Source of the DNA: a virus
DNA: 56,779 nucleotides
Strand: one strand, 5' to 3'
IMG/VR virus record: IMGVR_UViG_3300048538_000331
Span: 1-56,779 of that record
The notes under the pieces are model-generated. The model worked only from the letters and a program-made list of their open reading frames with translations, had not been told where the DNA came from and ran no database searches. Shown here in pieces: positions 51,280 to 56,779 of the stretch. The first letter of the stretch is position 1; each line of letters starts with the position of its first letter. The position numbers were made by a program, and so were the translations under genes.

Positions 51280-51809
51280 TGAGTGTTAAACAGATAAAAA
51301 ATATATTAAATTTAGATACGTTATCTATTATCAAAAAGAATAATAGGGATGTTTTTATTAAACAAATTAATAATCTTCAAAAAAGTAAAGAATTTTGGAA
51401 TTATAAAATAGTTCAATTTAGTAACGATGTATCAATATATAACTTACCAACAGATAGTTTAGAATTTGATTTAATAAAAAAAGATATAGATAAATTAAAT
51501 TTAGAGGTTAATATACAAGGAATAATGTATTACTATTGGCAACCTGGTTCATATATTCCATGGCATAACGATGGTATCTACTCTAATTCTATTACTATAT
51601 ACTTAAATAATAAATGGGATTATAGTGAAGGTGGTTTATTTTTATACAAAGATGGAAACGATATTAAAACTATAATACCAAGTGATAACTTAGGAGTTAT
51701 TCAAACGGGTGGTGTTGAACACTCTACAACAATAACAAACACAGAATCCCCAATTAGAAAAACTATTCAAATATTTTTAAACGATAAAAAACATAATACA
51801 CTATTGTGA
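51279..51809 (+). CDS. 2OG-Fe(II) oxygenase
   Basis: A 176-aa protein with a canonical iron site: HxD at H96/D98 (IPWHNDGI), distal H148 (GVEHSTTI) and R160 (PIRKTIQIFL). The first about 70 residues are helical. Substrate unknown; it is translationally coupled to the SGNH-like gene upstream and the GT25-like gene downstream, so it may act on the same glycan or protein. Confidence 0.8.
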   Translation: MSVKQIKNILNLDTLSIIKKNNRDVFIKQINNLQKSKEFWNYKIVQFSNDVSIYNLPTDSLEFDLIKKDIDKLNLEVNIQGIMYYYWQPGSYIPWHNDGIYSNSITIYLNNKWDYSEGGLFLYKDGNDIKTIIPSDNLGVIQTGGVEHSTTITNTESPIRKTIQIFLNDKKHNTLL

Positions 51810-52531
51810 AAACATTTATAATCAGAATAAGTAGTAATGAAGATTCAGTTAGGTCTGTAAAACAAACAATCCAAAGTGCAAAAGATGTAGGATATAAAGA
51901 ATCAATTGAAATATTTGAAGCAATTAAACCAACTGAGTGGAAAGAGATTCTACCATATGAAAATACGTTTCATAATTACGAAAGACCAGATAATGTTGGT
52001 GCTTGTTTTGCTTCTCATTATTTGTTGTGGAAAGAGTGTATAAAGTTAAATGAACCTATATTAATATTAGAACATGATGCAATATTCAAAAGTAATATAC
52101 CTGATATAGATTTCAATATGTGTGTTAACTTTGGTAGACCGAGTTACATTAGACCTCATCATATGATTTATGAAGAACCAAAAGATGGATTAAATTGGCC
52201 AAATCAAGTTAACTTCTTAGGTCATCATGCATATGCAATTAAACCAAATGCAGCTAAAATATTCTGTGAAGATGTAAAGAAAAGAACTTTATCTGCAAAT
52301 GATGTATGGATTGAAAGAGTAACATATCCATGGTTAGAAGAATATAGACCATTCCCCATTTGGGCAGATACTGATTTCTCTACTATACAAACGATGTTAC
52401 CAGATGAAAACCCACTAAAACAAAAATATGATGAAATTACTGATGTTAATAGTCCTTATTACGATTATTTAATGAAACATTTTTCTCATGTTCTAAAAGG
52501 ACCACAATCAGAAAGACATATAGATATATGA
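51806..52531 (+). CDS. Glycosyltransferase family 25-like protein
   Basis: A 241-aa protein. The segment NVGACFASHYLLWKECIKLNEPILILEHDAIF (about residues 63-94) has the GT25 signature: a conserved CxxSH helix, then a strand ending in the metal-binding EHDA (EDD in many family members). The GT25 family includes LPS galactosyltransferases and collagen-modifying enzymes; the acceptor here is unknown. It starts with GTG overlapping the oxygenase stop by 4 nt. Confidence 0.75.
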   Translation: MKTFIIRISSNEDSVRSVKQTIQSAKDVGYKESIEIFEAIKPTEWKEILPYENTFHNYERPDNVGACFASHYLLWKECIKLNEPILILEHDAIFKSNIPDIDFNMCVNFGRPSYIRPHHMIYEEPKDGLNWPNQVNFLGHHAYAIKPNAAKIFCEDVKKRTLSANDVWIERVTYPWLEEYRPFPIWADTDFSTIQTMLPDENPLKQKYDEITDVNSPYYDYLMKHFSHVLKGPQSERHIDI

Positions 52532-53064
52532 TATTAGAAAAAAATATATTATCTAAGAGTGAATGTGATTTGTTTATAGAAAGAGCAACACTAAAAGGAT
52601 TTAAAAATAGTTTAATTGGTGATGGAAACGAAAATTCTAATATAAGAACTTCCTATGAGGTAAATTTAGATATAGATGATGTAGTTGGTAATCTATTATT
52701 AAATAAATTAAATGAGTTTAATATTACATCACTACCAAAGTATCTAAAAGTAATAAAATACACTAAAGGTTCTTTTTTTAAAAAACATAAAGATACCTAC
52801 GATGATGTAAAAAATCGTAAAAGGTATAAAACAATGGTTTTACAACTATCTAATACTGCGGATTATCAAGGAGGTGATTTGAAGGTTTATACTGACTTGA
52901 GTAAAGATATATATTTCCCTATATCAAGACAACAGGGTTCGGTTTCTATATTTCCAAGTGATTTTACACATGAGGTTTTGGAAATTATTGACGGAATTAG
53001 GTACACTATTGTTATGTGGTTAGAATCAGATAATTTTGATAGTAATAAAAAAATATTAATATAA
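52528..53064 (+). CDS. 2OG-Fe(II) oxygenase (prolyl 4-hydroxylase-like)
   Basis: A 178-aa oxygenase. HxD at H87/D89 (KKHKDTYD), distal H148 (DFTHEVLEI) and R158 (GIRYTIVMW). The layout is like the 165-aa enzyme at 236, so the two may be distant paralogues. It overlaps the GT25-like gene by 4 nt and is followed by promoter P9. GT25 and lysyl/prolyl hydroxylases are paired in collagen modification, so hydroxylation followed by glycosylation of a phage protein is a testable idea. Confidence 0.82.
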   Translation: MILEKNILSKSECDLFIERATLKGFKNSLIGDGNENSNIRTSYEVNLDIDDVVGNLLLNKLNEFNITSLPKYLKVIKYTKGSFFKKHKDTYDDVKNRKRYKTMVLQLSNTADYQGGDLKVYTDLSKDIYFPISRQQGSVSIFPSDFTHEVLEIIDGIRYTIVMWLESDNFDSNKKILI

Positions 53065-53066
53065 AT

Positions 53067-53097
53067 TTGGAATTTACAAATATTTTTCGTATATTTG
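53067..53097 (+). promoter_or_regulatory. Bacteroidota-type promoter P9
   Basis: TTG at 53067-53069, 20 nt, TATATTTG at 53090-53097. It drives the primase and the fused nuclease-ATPase gene with a leader of about 15 nt. Confidence 0.8.
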
Positions 53098-53116
53098 TAG
53101 TGTTAAAAGTATAAAT

Positions 53117-54061
53117 ATGCTTTCACATCACGAGAAACAAGAGGTTATAAACATATTAAATGATGTTTTGGGTGTTGGTACATCGATGAAAAACGATGAA
53201 CAAGCACACCATTGTCCATTCTGCCATCATCACAAGAAAAAGTTACAAGTTAATTTAAAAACACAATATTGGCATTGTTGGGTTTGTGATGCAAAAGGAA
53301 GAAAGATACAGAGGTTACTTAAAAGACTTCATGTAGATTCTCGTAAATTAAAGAAAATATATGAAATCTATGGAGATGATTATGTTGTATATTCAAAAGA
53401 AACTGAAGAAGAGAAGGTTGAGTTACGATTACCAAGTGAATTTAAATCACTTTTAAAAGTACCAACAGGTAAAGTAAAACCTGTGTACAGAAAAGCTCTT
53501 AGGTATGCTGAAGATAGAGGTATTACTAAAGAAGATATTACAAGATATAATATCGGTTATTGTGATACTGGTATGTATTCCAATCGTATTATTATTCCAT
53601 CTTATGATTCTGATAACAGACTCAATTACTTCATCGCACGTTCTATACACTCTGAAGAAAAGTTTAAGTATAAGAATCCGCCAGTTTCGAAAAATGTTAT
53701 TATGTTTGAAAACCAAATAAATTGGAACGAACCAATAACATTAGTTGAGGGTGTATTTGATGCAATGGCGGTAAAAAGAAATGCTATTCCTATACTTGGT
53801 AAATTTATTCCAAAAACTTTAAATGATACTATATATAAAAAGGGTGTTGAAAGTATCAATATATTATTGGATGGGGATGCTCAAGACCAGGCTTTATACT
53901 ACACTATGCAATTCCAAAATCAAGGAATCACTACAAAAAATATTAAACCCACAGATAAAGATGCATCTGAAATGGGGTTCACAGAAGTAAATAATAAATT
54001 AAAAGAATCTAAGAAAACAGGATTCGGTGATATTATATCACAAAAACTAAAAGGTTTATGA
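53117..54061 (+). CDS. 61: DNA primase (gp61/DnaG-like)
   Basis: A 314-aa primase with an N-terminal zinc ribbon (C33, C36, C54, C57, in HHCPFCHHHKKK and WHCWVCDAKGRK) and a TOPRIM core: E211 in LVEGVFDAMAV and D252/D254 in ILLDGDAQD. It makes RNA primers for lagging-strand synthesis and works with the replicative helicase, which is not in this window. Its stop overlaps the next start by 3 nt. Confidence 0.9.
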   Translation: MLSHHEKQEVINILNDVLGVGTSMKNDEQAHHCPFCHHHKKKLQVNLKTQYWHCWVCDAKGRKIQRLLKRLHVDSRKLKKIYEIYGDDYVVYSKETEEEKVELRLPSEFKSLLKVPTGKVKPVYRKALRYAEDRGITKEDITRYNIGYCDTGMYSNRIIIPSYDSDNRLNYFIARSIHSEEKFKYKNPPVSKNVIMFENQINWNEPITLVEGVFDAMAVKRNAIPILGKFIPKTLNDTIYKKGVESINILLDGDAQDQALYYTMQFQNQGITTKNIKPTDKDASEMGFTEVNNKLKESKKTGFGDIISQKLKGL

Positions 54062-56779
54062 TAATAAATAAGGTTTACCACCTTGCAGATTTACACATTA
54101 GAAATCTACAAAGGCACAAAGAATACAAACAAGTATTTAAAAAATTCCTAAAACAAGTTAAAGAAGATAAAATTGAGGATTCCCTCATTTATATTGCTGG
54201 TGATATTGCTCATGCTAAAACTGAGATGTCACCTGAACTCGTACACGAAATAAGTTGGTTTCTCACCGAGTGTGCGAAGTTAAGAGAAACTGTGTTAATC
54301 ACAGGTAATCATGATTGTAATTTAAATAATTCCCACAGACTAGATGTACTCACACCTATTATCGAAAATCTTGGAAATAATCGAATTCATTATCTTCGTG
54401 ATACTGGTGTCTATAATATCCATAATCTTACTTTTGTTGTTTATTCTATATTGGATGACAAAGAAAATTGGCCTAAAGGAGATACCATTGATGGAGAAAA
54501 TAAAATCGTTTTATTCCATGGACCAGTAAACAAAGCTCAAACAGATATCGGCTATACCGTTTCTTCAAACTCATTCCAAGTGGATATGTTTGATGGATTC
54601 GATATGGCCATGTTGGGTGATATCCACAAAAGACAAACATTCGGACCTGGTTATGAACACATTGCTTATGCTGGTTCTATGATTCAACAAAATCATGGTG
54701 AGTTATTAGAGAATCATGGATATCTACTTTGGGATATTCCAACAAGAACTTTTACAGAACATCATCTACATAATGATTATGGATTCTTAACAGTTGATGT
54801 AGTTGATGGTAAGATACCTCAATGGGTGTATGATGAGGTTGGTACTAAACTTCCAAAGTATCCAAGATTAAGATTACGATTTACAAGAACAGAAGCTTCT
54901 GATATGAAAAGAAGAATAACTGAACTAAAGAAGTTATTCAAAGTTGCTGAAGTTACTGTAACGAGAACCGATACAATAGGACAACTAAAAACAAATCAAA
55001 AGGTAAACAAAAACATCGTTGGTAATGTTAAAGATGAAACATTCCAAAACTCCTTAATACGAGATTACTTAGAAAGACAATATTTGTTAGAAGATGAGGA
55101 GTTAGATAAGATAGCAGAAATTAACTCAGAGTTAAATGGACAGATAGATGATTCAGATTCAATAGGTAACATCTTATGGACACCGAAAGAGTTTCAGTTT
55201 TCTAATATGTTTTCATATGGTGAGGATAACAAAGTAAGGTTTAATAAAGCTCAAGGTATCGTTGGTATCTTCGCTCCAAATGCCTCTGGTAAATCCTCTC
55301 TCTTCGATGCATTATCATTTTGTATCTATGATAAGACTTCTCGTACAAACATCTCTAAGAACATCTTAAATAATCGTAAAACAAACTTCTATTGTAAGTT
55401 TAACTTCGAGATAGATGGAATTGATTATTATATCGAAAGAAGAGCTAAATATGTTAGGAGACAAACATCGGTAAAGGTGGATGTAGATTTTTGGAGAGAT
55501 AACAATGGAGTTATAGAATCACTTAATGGAGAACAACGAAAAGATACTAATAAGGAAATAGAAAAGTACTTAGGTAAGTTCGAGGACTTTGTTTTAACTG
55601 CTCTTTCTCTACAAGGAAATAACGCACTCTTTATAGATAAATCACAATCGGAAAGAAAAGAAATACTTTCTCAATTCATTGGTGTAAACATCTTTGATAA
55701 ATTATATCAAAAGGCTGCTGATGAGAATAGGGATAATGCAACACTTATCAGAAAATTTAAGAGTGATGATTTTACGACAAAATTAGCGGAAATCGACACT
55801 GATTTAAAAACAAACAAAAATGATTATAAACTTTTAGAGATAAATCAAAAAGCTTTAAAAGACGAAGAAGATGTGTTGAACAAAAGGATTATATCCCTAA
55901 ACGAGAAAATCGTTAAGTTGAATGCTGATAGTGGGGTTTCGATTGAAGAGTTAGAAAAAAGATTGAAAAACCTCGAAACCAAAAAGGATGGGGTTTCAAC
56001 CACAAAAAGTTCGGTTCAAGAAAGAATCACCTTTAGGGAAGAACTACAAATTACTTTAGAAGAAATCTTAGATAAGTTTGATGAAGAAGATTTAGAAGAA
56101 GGAATTACAAAATTAAAAAGATTAAGAAAGAATTTATCTAATATTGATTCTGAAATAGAAAAAATTAATATTAAGTTAGAATCTTTATACGAAAGAAAAC
56201 AGCACTTAGATTCACACAAATATAATGAGGATTGTGATATTTGTATGGAAAATTCTAAATCTATTTTAGATACAAAATCTGAAGTAGAATCAAAGATAAA
56301 GGAGTTGGAAGAATCTTTACAACACAATGAAAAAGAAAAGTTAGATTTAAACATTGAGATTGATTCTTTGAAAGGATATGAGGATGAGTGGGATAAGTAT
56401 AAAGATGCTAAAGATAAAGAGGATAAATTAGATAGAGAAATATCCCAACTTATCAACAAGTTATCAACAACCGAAACTGAAGAAATCCGTTTAGATACAC
56501 AAATTACTCAACAGCAACAACTTATCAAAGAATATTATAAGAATGAGAAACAAATTCAGAAGAATAAAGAAATCAGAGATGAGATTAGTGGAGTAAGAGA
56601 AAAACTTACAATTGTTAAAGATGAACTTAAAGGATACAATACAGATATCCTTAAATTAAATGGTAAAGTATCAGCATTACAGAATCAGAAAGAAACTATT
56701 GAAGATAGAATCAATGAGGTTAAGGATATGGAATCTCAAAGTAGATTATTTGATTTTTACTTAAATGCTCTTTCTAAAG
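54058..56779 (+). CDS. Fused Mre11/gp47 nuclease and Rad50/gp46 ATPase (partial, runs off the window)
   Basis: One open frame of at least 907 codons, with no stop to the window end. Residues 1 to about 355 are an Mre11/SbcD/gp47-type nuclease: DLH at 11-13, GD at 48-49, GNHD at 83-86, FHG at 153-155 and GDIH at 187-190. From about residue 373 the sequence is Rad50/SbcC/gp46-like: Walker A APNASGKSS at 406-414, a long coiled coil and a zinc-hook CDIC (C726, C729). The C-terminal ATPase half lies outside the window. T4 and most relatives encode these as two genes. It processes double-strand ends for recombination-dependent replication. Confidence 0.88.
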   Translation, partial: MIINKVYHLADLHIRNLQRHKEYKQVFKKFLKQVKEDKIEDSLIYIAGDIAHAKTEMSPELVHEISWFLTECAKLRETVLITGNHDCNLNNSHRLDVLTPIIENLGNNRIHYLRDTGVYNIHNLTFVVYSILDDKENWPKGDTIDGENKIVLFHGPVNKAQTDIGYTVSSNSFQVDMFDGFDMAMLGDIHKRQTFGPGYEHIAYAGSMIQQNHGELLENHGYLLWDIPTRTFTEHHLHNDYGFLTVDVVDGKIPQWVYDEVGTKLPKYPRLRLRFTRTEASDMKRRITELKKLFKVAEVTVTRTDTIGQLKTNQKVNKNIVGNVKDETFQNSLIRDYLERQYLLEDEELDKIAEINSELNGQIDDSDSIGNILWTPKEFQFSNMFSYGEDNKVRFNKAQGIVGIFAPNASGKSSLFDALSFCIYDKTSRTNISKNILNNRKTNFYCKFNFEIDGIDYYIERRAKYVRRQTSVKVDVDFWRDNNGVIESLNGEQRKDTNKEIEKYLGKFEDFVLTALSLQGNNALFIDKSQSERKEILSQFIGVNIFDKLYQKAADENRDNATLIRKFKSDDFTTKLAEIDTDLKTNKNDYKLLEINQKALKDEEDVLNKRIISLNEKIVKLNADSGVSIEELEKRLKNLETKKDGVSTTKSSVQERITFREELQITLEEILDKFDEEDLEEGITKLKRLRKNLSNIDSEIEKINIKLESLYERKQHLDSHKYNEDCDICMENSKSILDTKSEVESKIKELEESLQHNEKEKLDLNIEIDSLKGYEDEWDKYKDAKDKEDKLDREISQLINKLSTTETEEIRLDTQITQQQQLIKEYYKNEKQIQKNKEIRDEISGVREKLTIVKDELKGYNTDILKLNGKVSALQNQKETIEDRINEVKDMESQSRLFDFYLNALSK

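Noticed and set aside
56016-56459. 147-aa minus-strand Ser-rich ORF
   Set aside because: It is the antisense of the coiled-coil region of the fused nuclease-ATPase gene; Glu/Lys/Asp codons read backwards give Ser/Phe/Leu.
54058-56779. Two separate gp47 and gp46 genes joined by a sequencing error
   Set aside because: I translated every codon and found no stop; the junction lacks a suitable internal start before the first ATPase strand. A base error cannot be fully excluded, so this is kept as a check in the finding.

Overview
The window is a 56.8 kb piece of a T4-like myovirus genome (tailed phage), most likely one that infects a marine Bacteroidota (Flavobacteriia-type) host. The phage assignment rests on baseplate wedge genes gp25 and gp6, a gp5-like spike/hub gene, a gp55-like late sigma factor, a gp61-like primase, a gp46/gp47-like recombination nuclease, PhoH, and large tail proteins. 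The host inference rests on nine promoters of the Bacteroidota type (TTG, exactly 20 nt, then TATATTTG or a close variant), a Bacteroidota-style signal peptide and lipobox, and GCTDxxAxNY...DDGSC repeats. The DNA is strongly AT-rich and every gene I support lies on the plus strand.

Layout. (1) 1-6.6 kb: small early or accessory genes (Smr domain, two 2OG-Fe(II) oxygenases, a cytidylyltransferase, many small membrane or coiled-coil proteins), three tRNAs (Glu-TTC, Ser-TGA, Ala-TGC) and dCMP deaminase. (2) 6.6-13.3 kb: a late block with a 569-aa structural-type protein, a third 2OG oxygenase, two glycosyltransferase-like proteins, a GNAT-like protein and PhoH. (3) 13.4-29.7 kb: metabolism and replication support. 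It holds a 5'-deoxynucleotidase, a lipoprotein, Hsp20, an IscA/HesB-type protein, UvsE, a flavodoxin-fold oxidoreductase, an SF2 helicase with a DUF3820-like tail, ThyA, a PspC-like protein, MetK, a second nucleotidyltransferase, peptide deformylase, a cell-wall hydrolase, gp55 and a carbamoyltransferase. (4) 30.0-49.5 kb: tail and baseplate morphogenesis, including a 1923-aa protein. (5) 49.5-53.1 kb: sulfotransferase, GIY-YIG nuclease, SGNH-like protein, two more 2OG oxygenases and a GT25-like transferase. (6) 53.1 kb to the end: primase, then one uninterrupted reading frame joining an Mre11/gp47-type nuclease to a Rad50/gp46-type ATPase.

Two promoter classes organise expression. The host-like class precedes metabolic and replication genes. 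A second motif, TATATTTATA or a one-base variant, sits about 18-34 nt upstream of most late structural gene starts. It reads as the T4 late box TATAAATA on the opposite strand, and the window encodes a gp55-like factor that could read it. dCMP deaminase and ThyA together would raise dTTP supply, which fits the AT-rich genome. The clusters of glycosyltransferases, oxygenases, carbamoyltransferase and sulfotransferase suggest modification of virion, host surface or nucleotides, but no substrate can be read from sequence.

The most unusual items are the fused Mre11-Rad50 polypeptide, the two-class promoter grammar (with some predicted leaderless transcripts), the compact phage MetK, the five 2OG oxygenases, and a promoter-terminator unit at 29.75-29.83 kb that may encode a small RNA.
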